A DNA stretch of 54,280 nucleotides from Roseibium denhamense (GTDB lineage Bacteria > Pseudomonadota > Alphaproteobacteria > Rhizobiales > Stappiaceae): positions 1 to 54,280 of the forward strand of contig NZ_SMLZ01000085.1 in the NCBI RefSeq assembly GCF_009711415.1, in the 5' to 3' direction. Shown here piece by piece: positions 7,783 through 16,499 of this stretch (positions are counted from its first letter, which is position 1; the number at the start of each line of letters is the position of its first letter). A model generated the notes under the pieces. That model did not search any database and had not been told where the DNA came from. It saw only the letters and a program-made list of their open reading frames with translations. Both the position numbers and the translations under genes were made by a program.

Positions 7783-9354
7783 ATGAATTCGAAAGTCGAC
7801 CGGCTTGTGCAGGAAGCCATGGCCCTTCAGCAAGCAGGGCGTATCGAGCCCGCATTGGGCATCTTCCAGGAAGTTTTCACGCTGGACCCCAAACACCCTC
7901 AGGCGAACTTTTCCCTCGGGATTGCAGCCTATCAGACCGGCAATATCGGGCTTGCCATCAATCATTTGCAAACGGCGGCCCGCAAGGCCGGAAAACAGCC
8001 GATGGTTCATCAGCTGCTTGGACTGGCCCTTATGAATGCGGGCGATTTGCCCAATGCCCAGGCCGCTTTGAGAAAGGCCTCCAGCCTGGCCCCCAAGAAC
8101 GCCGATATTCATGGACAGCTTGGCGATCTTTACAGGATCAAGCGGCAACCGGTCATGGCCCGTCAGAGCTATGAGAATGCGCTTCGCATCGATCCTGAAA
8201 ACGGGTACGCGCTCCATGGCATGGGGCAACTGGAGATCACGATTGGCAATGTCGATGCAGCGATGGACTGGCTGCAAAAAGCGATTTCAGCGGGAAAAGA
8301 ACTCCCCGCGGTCTACAACACGCTGACCTTGGCCAAAAAGTACAAGGAACGCCCTGAAGAGCTCGACCAGATTGAAGCCTTAATCGCGGATGGAACGGGG
8401 CGCGCCGCGCCCGATCAGGCAGGTCTGCACTGGGCAGCTGGCAAGATTTACAGCGATCTCGGCGATGTCCCGAAGTCGGATATTCATTACCAGAAAGCCC
8501 GAAGCTTATCTTATCAGCCGTTCGATCTCGGGGCGCATAAGGAGCGGATCGATTTCATGAAGTCTGTCTTCAATGAAGACTTCTTCCGTGAGCGGGCTGA
8601 GTTTGCAAATGACACGGCCCGGCCGCTGTTAATCTTCGGCATGCCGCGGTCCGGAACCACCCTTGTTGAGCAGATTGTCTCCTCCCATTCACGCGTTTCA
8701 AGCGGGGGCGAACTGTCTTACTTCCGGCATTTGCAGGACGAGCTTGGACTGAAGGCCCGGCCAAGTGCCGCCTTGGAAACCCGTTTGAGAGGATTGGGGC
8801 CGAAGGAGTACCGGACATTTGCGCGGCAATATCTTGCCATTCTGGACGGGATCGACCGCCGTTCGGCCCATGTCACAGACAAGATGCCTCATAACTTCGA
8901 GATGCTGTGGTTGATCGGTGTTCTGTTCCCGAAAGCAACACTTGTCCATTGTGAGCGCACACCGGCGGACACATGCGTGTCCTTGCTGACCCATTCCCTG
9001 TCACCGGCGCATAACTACACGGTCACACCGGACATCCTCGGTCACTATTACCGGATCTATGCCGATCTCATGGAGCACTGGCAGAAAGTGCTTCCGGGCA
9101 AAATCTATCAGCTGAACTATGAGAAGCTGGTTGAGGATCAGGAGGCGGAGTCAAAAGCCCTCATCGGGCACATAGGGCTGGAATGGGAGCCGGGATGTCT
9201 GGATTTCCATAAGAACGAGACACCGGTTACGACGTTTTCGAATGTGCAGGTGCGCAGCCCAATCTTCCGGTCTTCCATCGGGCGTTGGAAAAAGCACAGG
9301 GATACACTCAAACCGCTTTTTGAAAGCCTCGGGCCCCTCGCACCCAAGACTTAG
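7783..9354 (+). CDS. TPR protein with C-terminal sulfotransferase domain
   Basis: The start is the ATG at 7783, with GGAG seven bases upstream. Residues 1-270 are tetratricopeptide repeats (for example DPKHPQANFSLGIAAYQTGN, and PENGYALHGMGQLEITIGN). From about residue 280 there is a PAPS-dependent sulfotransferase domain with the 5'-phosphosulfate loop FGMPRSGTTLVEQIVSSH, then a VTDKMPHNF segment and a 3'-phosphate-binding-like RTPADTCVS. This TPR-sulfotransferase family resembles protein-tyrosine sulfotransferases in its catalytic part. It should move sulfate from PAPS to an unknown acceptor, perhaps a protein or cell-surface glycan. There is no signal peptide, so it is predicted to be cytoplasmic. 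Confidence 0.85.
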   Translation: MNSKVDRLVQEAMALQQAGRIEPALGIFQEVFTLDPKHPQANFSLGIAAYQTGNIGLAINHLQTAARKAGKQPMVHQLLGLALMNAGDLPNAQAALRKASSLAPKNADIHGQLGDLYRIKRQPVMARQSYENALRIDPENGYALHGMGQLEITIGNVDAAMDWLQKAISAGKELPAVYNTLTLAKKYKERPEELDQIEALIADGTGRAAPDQAGLHWAAGKIYSDLGDVPKSDIHYQKARSLSYQPFDLGAHKERIDFMKSVFNEDFFRERAEFANDTARPLLIFGMPRSGTTLVEQIVSSHSRVSSGGELSYFRHLQDELGLKARPSAALETRLRGLGPKEYRTFARQYLAILDGIDRRSAHVTDKMPHNFEMLWLIGVLFPKATLVHCERTPADTCVSLLTHSLSPAHNYTVTPDILGHYYRIYADLMEHWQKVLPGKIYQLNYEKLVEDQEAESKALIGHIGLEWEPGCLDFHKNETPVTTFSNVQVRSPIFRSSIGRWKKHRDTLKPLFESLGPLAPKT

Positions 9355-9414
9355 ACAGAACCTGGCACGGGACCAAAAAATCATCTGCCGCCCGGTTGAT
9401 ATTGAAGCGATTGC

Positions 9415-9972
9415 CTAGAGCGTGCGGCAGCTGGCTTCTGTAAGGGCGTCGTCAATGCTGTCCGCTTTTGAGGGATGGGGAACAAAAGCCCGCAAAAGAC
9501 CAAACCCGCTTGTCTGTTCGACTTCAAGAACGATCAGCTCGTCCAGGTTCTCCGGCGGGTTTTCACGCAGGATCGATAGCTGTTCCGGGGTCAAGACCAG
9601 CATGGAGAGGCGTTCTGCGCCGGCGGTCCTATTGTTCAAGCTGTAGATTGTCTCTCCGCTCGAATTGAAGAGTCCTATCGACCAGAACGGGACCGGGATC
9701 CGCGCATCAAACAGGACCGGTCCATTTTGCAGGTCAAAGCGGCAGGCGGCATGTTTCATTGCCGGGTCCAGATCGGGCAGGGGTTCTTGTCCTGGCCGGG
9801 TGTCCGGGAGCAGATTGAATTGCCGGTCGGGGCCATAACCGGAGATGTTGTCATAGGCACTGTGCTGAACGTTCTGCGGGATGCTCAGCACCACCAGAAT
9901 ATGGATGATCGCGGCAAGGCACAGAGTTGCAAGGATACCGATGATAAGGCTGAAGCGCAGGGAGAGGGTCAT
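9415..9972 (-). CDS. Short DUF1254 family inner-membrane protein
   Basis: This 185-aa protein has one N-terminal membrane segment (about residues 8-31) and a periplasmic domain resembling the short DUF1254 proteins of Hyphomicrobiales: DPAMKHAACRFDL, then PFWSIGLFNSSGETIYSLN, and a C-terminal FVPHPSKAD. Its ATG overlaps the end of the DUF1214 gene by 4 bp, so the two are translationally coupled. DUF1254 and DUF1214 are fused in many larger bacterial proteins and split here, which suggests that they work together. The function is unknown. It is last in an operon headed by a class A penicillin-binding protein. Confidence 0.8.
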   Translation of the reverse strand: MTLSLRFSLIIGILATLCLAAIIHILVVLSIPQNVQHSAYDNISGYGPDRQFNLLPDTRPGQEPLPDLDPAMKHAACRFDLQNGPVLFDARIPVPFWSIGLFNSSGETIYSLNNRTAGAERLSMLVLTPEQLSILRENPPENLDELIVLEVEQTSGFGLLRAFVPHPSKADSIDDALTEASCRTL

Positions 9973-10655
9973 GGACAGGCGAGCCTCTCGATCAACGGCA
10001 TGGAAACACCGTCCAGAGCCGCACCGGTTGTGACTGGCGCATCATAAAGGCGCAGAACAAATCTCAGGCCGTCGCTTGCCGACGCATTGGCTGACAGCGG
10101 AAGCCAATTCCCGGATTTCGGATCGCGGGCAGCCACGATCTCAAACGTTCCGTCGCTATCGCGCAGAAGTGCGTTGCTGACCAGATGAGTCCGTCCGGGA
10201 AGGGTTTCGGTTAGCCGCCCCCGGCCATCGACGGCCGTAAGCGTCCATAAACGTGCCGTCGGCGTCTGGCCGGCGATGCGATAAATGCAGGTCGGGTCAA
10301 GCTCTCGGCCAGCGCTGTCCTCGCGCGCCGTCAGCGCGAGGCCTTCGCCGATTGCCAGCGGAATAACCGCGCCCCGGGTGTAGATCGCAACGGAGTAAGG
10401 GTCGGCTTCGGGTGTGCCGGCATTGGGATAGGCCGCCCAAGGCCCAAGCCTGACTGCGTCCAGGGGCTGTTCCCGCTCAACAATGAGATAGGCTGAGATG
10501 ATTCCCAGAAGGGCCGCTGCGACCAGAACCAGAAGAAAGCTTGCCAGGGTCCGGATCGGATGGCTGCGGTGCGGCCGGATGATCGGCGGGAGTTTTTCAT
10601 CCTGCCAACCAGTTTCACTATAGGCAGAAAAGGGCAGGCGGTTTTGATCGCTCAT
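9969..10655 (-). CDS. DUF1214 domain inner-membrane protein
   Basis: This 228-aa protein has a cytoplasmic basic N-terminus, a membrane segment at about residues 36-58, and a periplasmic DUF1214 domain with GPWAAYPNAGTPEADPYS, then CIYRIAGQTPTARLWTLT and a C-terminal GLRFVLRLYD. It overlaps the penicillin-binding protein gene by 4 bp upstream and the DUF1254 gene by 4 bp downstream, so all three should be made from one message. The domain's biochemical role is unknown; the context suggests an envelope function but does not prove it. Confidence 0.82.
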   Translation of the reverse strand: MSDQNRLPFSAYSETGWQDEKLPPIIRPHRSHPIRTLASFLLVLVAAALLGIISAYLIVEREQPLDAVRLGPWAAYPNAGTPEADPYSVAIYTRGAVIPLAIGEGLALTAREDSAGRELDPTCIYRIAGQTPTARLWTLTAVDGRGRLTETLPGRTHLVSNALLRDSDGTFEIVAARDPKSGNWLPLSANASASDGLRFVLRLYDAPVTTGAALDGVSMPLIERLACP

Positions 10656-12862
10656 TGGACTGCGGCAACATCCGTCTTGTCAGGGTCTTGCGTCCCGGCA
10701 TTGGCAGCCTGTGTTTTGGGCAGCAGGTCACGCATGGTCGTGCCGATCCGTTGGAGCAGGAATTGTGTGCGCCGCTTCAGAACCCGCGGCTGGGCGGCAT
10801 TTTCCGGCGCTTGTGCGGTCAAAACTCTTGAGGGCGCTGAAAGGCGCGGCAAGGTGTCCGGTGTTACCCCGGGCATTGCGGCCAGTTCAATTCCGTTGTG
10901 AGCATATTCCATGAAGCTCTGCCAGGCCATGGCGGGCAGGCTGCCGCCCGTAACACGGCGGGTCGACGTGAAATCGTCGTTGCCGAACCAGACGGCGGTC
11001 GTGAAATTCCCCGTGTAGCCGACAAACCATGCATCCCGGTAGGCGTTGGTAGTGCCTGTTTTTCCCGCTGCAACGACCCCGTCGATCCTTGCCCGGCGCG
11101 CCGTTCCCGCTTCCACGACATTCACAAGGATTTCGTTGATCTCATGGACTTTTTCTTCTGGCAGAATGCGCTCCGGGCTCGGTGCAGTCCGCTCGCGCTG
11201 GTACAGCGTCCGTCCATTGCTGTTTTTCACTTCTAAAATTGTGTAGGCGCTTGCCTTGTAACCGCCATTGGCAAGCGCGGAGTAGGAAGACGCCATGTCG
11301 ATTACCGTCACCTCGGAAGATCCGATCGGCAGGGACACCGAGTTCTCCAGTTCATGGGTGATGCCCATCATGTAAGCTGTGTCGATGATGGTCTCACGCC
11401 CTATGGATTGGGCCAGGCGGACCGGTATCGTGTTGATCGACTTGGTGAGGGCGGTCTTCAACGTGACTGGGCCGCGATAATTCCGTCCATAGTTGCGCGG
11501 GCACCAGTTTCCCAGACAGAATGGCCGGTCCGGAACAATGCTCTCCTTGTCGAAGCCGTTCATGAACGCAGCCATGTATACGAACGGCTTGAAGGAGGAA
11601 CCGGGCTGGCGCAACGCGTTCGCCGCCCGGTTGAACTGGCTCTCACCGTATGAACTGCCACCGACCATGGCCACAACACCGCCGTCGGTTGTCATGGCAA
11701 CCATGGCCGCTTCGCTGACATCCCTGAGTTTTCCGTTTTCGCGCAAGACCGTTTCAATCGCGAGATCAGCTTGTTTTTGAAGCGCAGGATCAAACGTCGT
11801 CCGCACGGTCACGATCCGGTCACGGGACATTTCCGGCATCCTGCGGGCGAGTTTCTTCACCTCTTCCAGCGCCCAGTCGAGAAAATATTCGGGCAGTTGT
11901 TCCTGTGACCGGTCAACCGCCAGGGCAGGGTTGCGCCGTGCGCCGATGACCTGGCCTTCTGTCAGGAAATCCGCCTGGACCATGTTGGTCAGGACCTCGT
12001 TCGCCCTTGCGCGGGCCGCCGGAAGGTTGATGTGCGGTGCGTATTTGGTGGGCGCCTTGTAGAGCCCGGCAAGCATGGCGCTTTCTGCAAGCGTGAGTTC
12101 CCGGACATTCTTGTTAAAGTAAAATTCCGCGGCGGCCGTCACGCCAAATACACCGCCGCCCATATAGGCCCGGTCAAGATAAAGCTTCAGGATTTCCTGC
12201 TTTGACAAATTGGCCTCGAGCCAAAGAGCGAGATAGGCTTCCCGGATTTTCCGGATCAAGCTGCGTTCATTTGTCAGGAAGAGGTTCTTGGCAAGCTGCT
12301 GGGTAATGGACGATCCGCCCTGAACGACCCCGCCCGCACGGGCGTTCTCAACCATGGCCCGGAAGGTGCCGACCAAATCGATCCCGAAGTGGTAGAAAAA
12401 CCGCCGGTCTTCGGTTGCCAGCGTGGCCTTGATCAAGGAATCCGGCAGTTCGTCCAATGGAACGCTGTCGTTCAGCACAATGCCGCGGCGGCCGATCTCA
12501 TTGCCGAACCTGTCGAGGAAGGTCACGGCGAAATCGTCCGTTGTCTTCCAGTCGGCATATCGTGTGACTTCAAAAGCAGGCTGTGCAAAGGCGAGGGCAA
12601 CCACGAGCCCTAGCACCCCGAAGGTGAGCCCGTCCGAGCCTAACTCCGCCAATCCCCGCCAGATGCCCTTTGCCCGGAAACGGCGGAGAAACGCATCATA
12701 TCCTTCAACGGTTTTCCTGAAACCGGTGCCAAGCTGCCACAGTCCGGTGTCGACCGATGCATCCAGACCGAGAAAGAACCTGCGGATACGGTTCCGCTTG
12801 ACCGGCTTCTCCGGTTCGTCTGGTTTTGATGTGTCAGGTTCGTTGGTCACGCCGACGCCCAT
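10652..12862 (-). CDS. Bifunctional class A penicillin-binding protein (PBP1A type)
   Basis: This 736-aa enzyme polymerises lipid II and cross-links peptidoglycan on the periplasmic side. After a charged N-terminus and one membrane segment (about residues 78-95) comes the GT51 glycosyltransferase domain, with catalytic Glu in ATEDRRFFYHFG near residue 150, GGSSITQQLAKNLF and KQEILKLYLDRAYMGG. The transpeptidase follows with SSFK near residue 421, the SIN triad and KTGTT near residue 601. The Pro/Arg-rich tail is probably disordered. It heads an operon with DUF1214 and DUF1254. No good Shine-Dalgarno marks the ATG at 12862, so the exact start is uncertain. Confidence 0.92.
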   Translation of the reverse strand: MGVGVTNEPDTSKPDEPEKPVKRNRIRRFFLGLDASVDTGLWQLGTGFRKTVEGYDAFLRRFRAKGIWRGLAELGSDGLTFGVLGLVVALAFAQPAFEVTRYADWKTTDDFAVTFLDRFGNEIGRRGIVLNDSVPLDELPDSLIKATLATEDRRFFYHFGIDLVGTFRAMVENARAGGVVQGGSSITQQLAKNLFLTNERSLIRKIREAYLALWLEANLSKQEILKLYLDRAYMGGGVFGVTAAAEFYFNKNVRELTLAESAMLAGLYKAPTKYAPHINLPAARARANEVLTNMVQADFLTEGQVIGARRNPALAVDRSQEQLPEYFLDWALEEVKKLARRMPEMSRDRIVTVRTTFDPALQKQADLAIETVLRENGKLRDVSEAAMVAMTTDGGVVAMVGGSSYGESQFNRAANALRQPGSSFKPFVYMAAFMNGFDKESIVPDRPFCLGNWCPRNYGRNYRGPVTLKTALTKSINTIPVRLAQSIGRETIIDTAYMMGITHELENSVSLPIGSSEVTVIDMASSYSALANGGYKASAYTILEVKNSNGRTLYQRERTAPSPERILPEEKVHEINEILVNVVEAGTARRARIDGVVAAGKTGTTNAYRDAWFVGYTGNFTTAVWFGNDDFTSTRRVTGGSLPAMAWQSFMEYAHNGIELAAMPGVTPDTLPRLSAPSRVLTAQAPENAAQPRVLKRRTQFLLQRIGTTMRDLLPKTQAANAGTQDPDKTDVAAVQ

Positions 12863-13049
12863 GTTAGGAGAATCTGTGTCAGGTCAAAATACTTCGTTTT
12901 CCATATCTGGAAAACAGTAACCGGCAAGGTTTAAGAAAGCACCCTTTCCCTTGGAAAACCAATCACAAACTCTGCAAATGACGGCGTCTTGCGGGTTTCC
13001 GGACTTCATGGTACGCGCTCCCAGATCCGAACACCGAAGAAGACCAGCA

Positions 13050-13532
13050 ATGAACCATCCCCCAGCCGATACGCAAGGCGGTGCCCGTCCCTTCTGGAAG
13101 ACAAAGACGCTGGAGCAAATGTCCCAGCCGGAATGGGAATCATTGTGCGACGGGTGCGCGCGCTGTTGCCTGAACAAGCTGGAAGACTACGACACGGGTG
13201 AAATCGTTTGGACCGATGTGGCCTGTACCCTTCTGGATGGTGACAGCTGCCGGTGCCGGGATTATCCGAACAGGGCCGCAACTGTCCCCGACTGTATTCA
13301 GCTGACACCGGAAGAGGTTCGCACCCTGACCTGGTTGCCGCCGACCTGTGCGTATCGGCTGGTCCGTGCCGGTCGTGACCTTTACTGGTGGCACCCGCTT
13401 GTCTCCGGAGATCCCGAGACCGTTCATCAAGCAGGCGTTTCGGTGAGGGGCCGCACTGTTCCTGAAGACGGTATGCCGCTTGAAGCGTACGAACACCACG
13501 TTGTTGCCTGGCCGGCAGAGCCGGTCGACTAG
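13050..13532 (+). CDS. YcgN family cysteine-cluster protein (UPF0260)
   Basis: The ATG at 13050 gives a 160-aa protein of the usual family length; the upstream TTG at 12951 would add residues with no family similarity. The sequence has the cysteine clusters [14 protein letters not shown] and [17 protein letters not shown], then PDCIQLT and PTCAYRL, a layout that suggests Fe-S or zinc binding. The C-terminus has [20 protein letters not shown], shared by the family. The molecular function is unknown. It is divergent from the penicillin-binding protein operon and convergent with the TetR gene. Confidence 0.88.
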   Translation: MNHPPADTQGGARPFWKTKTLEQMSQPEWESLCDGCARCCLNKLEDYDTGEIVWTDVACTLLDGDSCRCRDYPNRAATVPDCIQLTPEEVRTLTWLPPTCAYRLVRAGRDLYWWHPLVSGDPETVHQAGVSVRGRTVPEDGMPLEAYEHHVVAWPAEPVD

Positions 13533-13563
13533 GCGGCAGCCGCATCCTTCGAGGTGCGCGGTC

Positions 13564-14220
13564 TTATTTTGGTGCCACGGGGATCAGCAACGCCTCAATA
13601 TGGCGGTAGAGGCGGGCCCGGATGAGGTCACGATCATCGATCTGATAGGAGCTGTATAGAACGGCGCCATGTATCAGGAACGCATAAACGCCCTCAAGCA
13701 TCTCTTCTGGCGAACGGTCTTGGCGAAGCTGGGGAATTACGGTTTGCGACGCTTGCCAGGCCTTTAAGAAGGCCGCGATCTTAATGCCAAGAGCATCCAG
13801 CTGCTCGGCGAATTCCGGCGCGCAATGGCCTTTTGTCACGCCAATGTTTTCCATGAAAAGCCGAAGCATGGTTCGACTTTCAGTGATGATGGTCAAAAGT
13901 GCCATGACCTGGTCTGTCAGTGCCCCAACGGGGTCTGCCAAATTCGCCGGTGATGGCAGTGTTTCTTCCTCAGCCGCCATGCGGAACTGCTGTAACTGTC
14001 CCAGCAAAAGATGTGAAAAAAGCCCGTCCATGTCACCGAAATGGGCGAAGAGCGTCCCTTTCGCGACCCCGGCCTCCTTTGCAATTGCTTCCGCCGTGAG
14101 ATCATCCAGCCGCTTCCCATTGGCCAATACACCCGCGGCATGTAGGAGACGGGCACGTGTGATGGCGGTTCGGGTTTGTTGTTTCCGGGGGCTCGCGCCG
14201 GGTTTCATATTTGCGCTCAC
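13564..14220 (-). CDS. TetR/AcrR family transcriptional regulator
   Basis: This 218-aa protein has an N-terminal TetR helix-turn-helix (LTAEAIAKEAGVAKGTLFAHF, residues about 39-60, in part) and an all-helical ligand-binding C-terminal domain. The start is GTG at 14220 or ATG at 14208. It is divergent from a flavodoxin-fold oxidoreductase, and two copies of TGACCATGGTCA lie in the 122-bp gap, one directly against the start codon. That fits an autoregulated repressor that also controls the oxidoreductase and responds to an unknown ligand, perhaps a quinone or electrophile. Confidence 0.88.
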   Translation of the reverse strand: MSANMKPGASPRKQQTRTAITRARLLHAAGVLANGKRLDDLTAEAIAKEAGVAKGTLFAHFGDMDGLFSHLLLGQLQQFRMAAEEETLPSPANLADPVGALTDQVMALLTIITESRTMLRLFMENIGVTKGHCAPEFAEQLDALGIKIAAFLKAWQASQTVIPQLRQDRSPEEMLEGVYAFLIHGAVLYSSYQIDDRDLIRARLYRHIEALLIPVAPK

Positions 14221-14225
14221 AATAA

Positions 14226-14239
14226 TTGACCATGGTCAA
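14226..14239. promoter_or_regulatory. Palindromic operator 1 of the TetR-oxidoreductase region
   Basis: TTGACCATGGTCAA is a perfect 14-bp palindrome 5 bp upstream of the tetR GTG. The same 12-bp core recurs at 14278-14289. Length and symmetry suit a TetR dimer, and binding here should block tetR transcription or initiation. Confidence 0.75.
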
Positions 14240-14277
14240 AATAAGGGTTGACCCACAACAATACTTCTTGCAAAAAA

Positions 14278-14289
14278 TGACCATGGTCA
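14278..14289. promoter_or_regulatory. Palindromic operator 2 of the TetR-oxidoreductase region
   Basis: TGACCATGGTCA is a perfect 12-bp palindrome identical to the core of operator 1. Its centre is 51 bp away from the first, close to five helical turns. It lies 53 bp upstream of the oxidoreductase ATG, where it could cover that promoter. Confidence 0.75.
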
Positions 14290-14342
14290 ATTAGCCTGTG
14301 GTTAACATCTTTCCCAAGGCTGGAACTGTTGGAGTTGGATTG

Positions 14343-14927
14343 ATGGTTAAAATACTGGTTTTGAATGGTCATCCGGCGAAGAAGAGTTTTTGTGGGGCGT
14401 TGGCGCAGGGGTACACGGATTCCGCAAGAACCCATGGACATGAGGTGAGAGTCCAGCAGGTCTCTGCTCTGCGTTTTGATTCAGATTTCGGTGTGTCCAG
14501 CTTCCGGGATGCAAAACCCTGGGAACCGGATCTTGAGGCGTTCTGGCAGAATCTGGAATGGTGTGATCATCTCGTCCTCACCCACCCGCTTTGGTGGGGT
14601 GGCATGCCAGCCAAGCTCAAAGGCTTGATCGACCGGGTTTTTCTCCCAGGGCTGGCGTTCCAATATGTCAAAGGCAAGCCTTTGCCCGAGAAATTGCTCA
14701 AGGGCCGCACCTCCGAAGTTCTGGTGAGCTCGGACACACCGGGTTGGTTTTTCAGATGGGTTTACGGTGCCGGGATCAAGAAGCAGACAAAAATGCAGAT
14801 CCTAGATTTCTGCGGCCTCAAAATGAAACGCTATTCCTGGTTCTCCACCATCCGCGGGTCTTCCGAAGCAGAGCGGGAAAAGATGCTGGAACGTGCACGA
14901 AAGCTGGGGGCGAAACCCAGCAGCTAA
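14343..14927 (+). CDS. NAD(P)H-dependent flavodoxin-fold oxidoreductase
   Basis: This 194-aa protein of the Flavodoxin_2 family (quinone reductase, KefF/YwrO-like) should use NAD(P)H and bound FMN to reduce quinones or similar substrates. It has the N-terminal flavin loop LNGHPAKKSFCGALAQGY, the conserved HPLWWGGMPAKLKGLIDRVF, and GLAF before the nicotinamide-facing region. The ATG at 14343 has GGAG about ten bases upstream; a GTG further upstream at 14298 is less likely. It is divergent from a TetR gene with two shared operators, so it is probably an inducible detoxification enzyme. Confidence 0.88.
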   Translation: MVKILVLNGHPAKKSFCGALAQGYTDSARTHGHEVRVQQVSALRFDSDFGVSSFRDAKPWEPDLEAFWQNLEWCDHLVLTHPLWWGGMPAKLKGLIDRVFLPGLAFQYVKGKPLPEKLLKGRTSEVLVSSDTPGWFFRWVYGAGIKKQTKMQILDFCGLKMKRYSWFSTIRGSSEAEREKMLERARKLGAKPSS

Positions 14928-14940
14928 GGTTGATAGTCCA

Positions 14941-16395
14941 TCAATCGGAACTGGTGTCAGCCCCCGTTTGGCGCCGTTCCGCTTCCTTTGAAAAAATCAC
15001 ATAGTACTTGTAGATGTTGCCGACATACTTGACCGGCTCATAGCTGATCCTCCGGCCGACAATCCATTCAACATTCCCGAACCACTTGTCCGGATCGTAG
15101 CCCGCGTTTTTGGCCTCCCGGCGGATCTTATCAAACCGCGCCGGGCCCGCATTATACGCGGCCAGGGCGAAGAACAATTGATTGGCAGGATCGCCCTTCA
15201 GATCATCGAAATAGGTATTGGCGAGGTACGTCAGGTATTTCACACCGGCTTCGACATTGCGGTCCGGATTTGTGGCAACCCCCTTTATCTCAATTGGACT
15301 GCCCGCGGCTGTCGACGGCTTGATTTGCATGAGACCGACCGCACCAGCGTTGCTATGAGCCTTTTCGTCAAACCGGCTCTCCTGATAGGACTGTGCGGCA
15401 ATCAAAAGCCAGTCAACCGAGTATTTATCGCCGTATTTTTTGAAGAGACCGGACAGGTTTTCGAAGGCGGTTGCCTTGTCTTCCGACTGGAGCTTTTTGA
15501 GGTAGCCCGCATCGGTCAGATACCGCTTCAGGATGATGTTCCCAAGCAATGTTCCCTTTTCGACCGTTTTTGCGAACGCGTTCATCTCGGCAAGGAGGTT
15601 GGGAGCATCCTTGCGCACCGCGAATGCGATCTGCGCATCCGTCCGGATTGCGGCATCTGGATGGGTTTTGAGACCGTCAAGGATTTGCATCCAGAAATCG
15701 GCTTTGTGCTCATCGATGATGATGAGCGGTATCGTGCCAGCCTGCACCAGCTCCAGCAGATCTTCGTCCTCGAGCTTTTCATCAACCGGCACAATGTTGA
15801 CCGGGGCCTTCCCAGCCGCTTTCAGTTTGGCATTCAGCTTTTGAAGGCTATCGGCATAGCTGGAGGAGAGCCTCACATGGACGTCTTGTCCCGACAGATC
15901 ATCGGCTGACGCCAGAGCGCCAAAACCGTCATTGGTGAGGGGGACCTCGTGGGCCTTGTTGTAAATTGGGTCCGAAAAATCGACTAGCTTTTGCCGTTCT
16001 TGCGTGATCGTCAGGTTGCCGAGCGCAATATCCCCTTTGCCTGCGGCCAGATCGGAGAATAGATTTTCGCGCGGCGTGGGAAGAAGAACGATGGCGTTTT
16101 TGAATTTTTTCGAGCCGTGGCGCTTATCGAGAAACTTCTTGAACTCGGCCATCATATCGACGCTTGTGCCGCGCTGCTGGCCCTTGTCGATAAAGAAGAA
16201 TGTCTTTGAGAATGGTACCAGAGCGCGCAGATATCCGCGTTTTTGGATGTCTTCGAAATCCCCATGGAAAGGTTTGCGCAAATTGGCTTCCAGTTCCGCA
16301 CCGAGATCCTGCTCGAATGCCGAAGCCGAACCTGCAAACGGCACAACGGCGAGAAACATAGCAATTGCTATAAAAGCGGAACGGAATAAAAGCAT
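14941..16395 (-). CDS. MltF-like lytic transglycosylase with substrate-binding-type domain
   Basis: The ATG at 16395 has GGAG upstream and begins a clean signal peptide (MLLFRSAFIAIAMFLAVVP, cut after ASA). The exported protein is about 484 aa. A solute-binding-protein-type domain spans about residues 55-295 (SVDMMAEFKKFLD, then GDIALGNLTIT). It is followed by an SLT goose-lysozyme-like domain with catalytic Glu in QSYQESRF, then GAVGLMQIKPSTA and AAYNAGPARF. MltF enzymes cleave peptidoglycan to 1,6-anhydromuropeptides, and the first domain is regulatory. It has no lipobox, unlike E. coli MltF. It ends 13 bp from the convergent oxidoreductase. Confidence 0.9.
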   Translation of the reverse strand: MLLFRSAFIAIAMFLAVVPFAGSASAFEQDLGAELEANLRKPFHGDFEDIQKRGYLRALVPFSKTFFFIDKGQQRGTSVDMMAEFKKFLDKRHGSKKFKNAIVLLPTPRENLFSDLAAGKGDIALGNLTITQERQKLVDFSDPIYNKAHEVPLTNDGFGALASADDLSGQDVHVRLSSSYADSLQKLNAKLKAAGKAPVNIVPVDEKLEDEDLLELVQAGTIPLIIIDEHKADFWMQILDGLKTHPDAAIRTDAQIAFAVRKDAPNLLAEMNAFAKTVEKGTLLGNIILKRYLTDAGYLKKLQSEDKATAFENLSGLFKKYGDKYSVDWLLIAAQSYQESRFDEKAHSNAGAVGLMQIKPSTAAGSPIEIKGVATNPDRNVEAGVKYLTYLANTYFDDLKGDPANQLFFALAAYNAGPARFDKIRREAKNAGYDPDKWFGNVEWIVGRRISYEPVKYVGNIYKYYVIFSKEAERRQTGADTSSD

Positions 16396-16499
16396 TTGAA
16401 CGGTCTCCGGCGCCATGACCTTTGCCTCAGTAAGCCCTGCTTGTGTGAAGCATTCAAGTCAAGCTTGGTGTGTGGCGCCGGACACCCAGTTGGGCAGGG

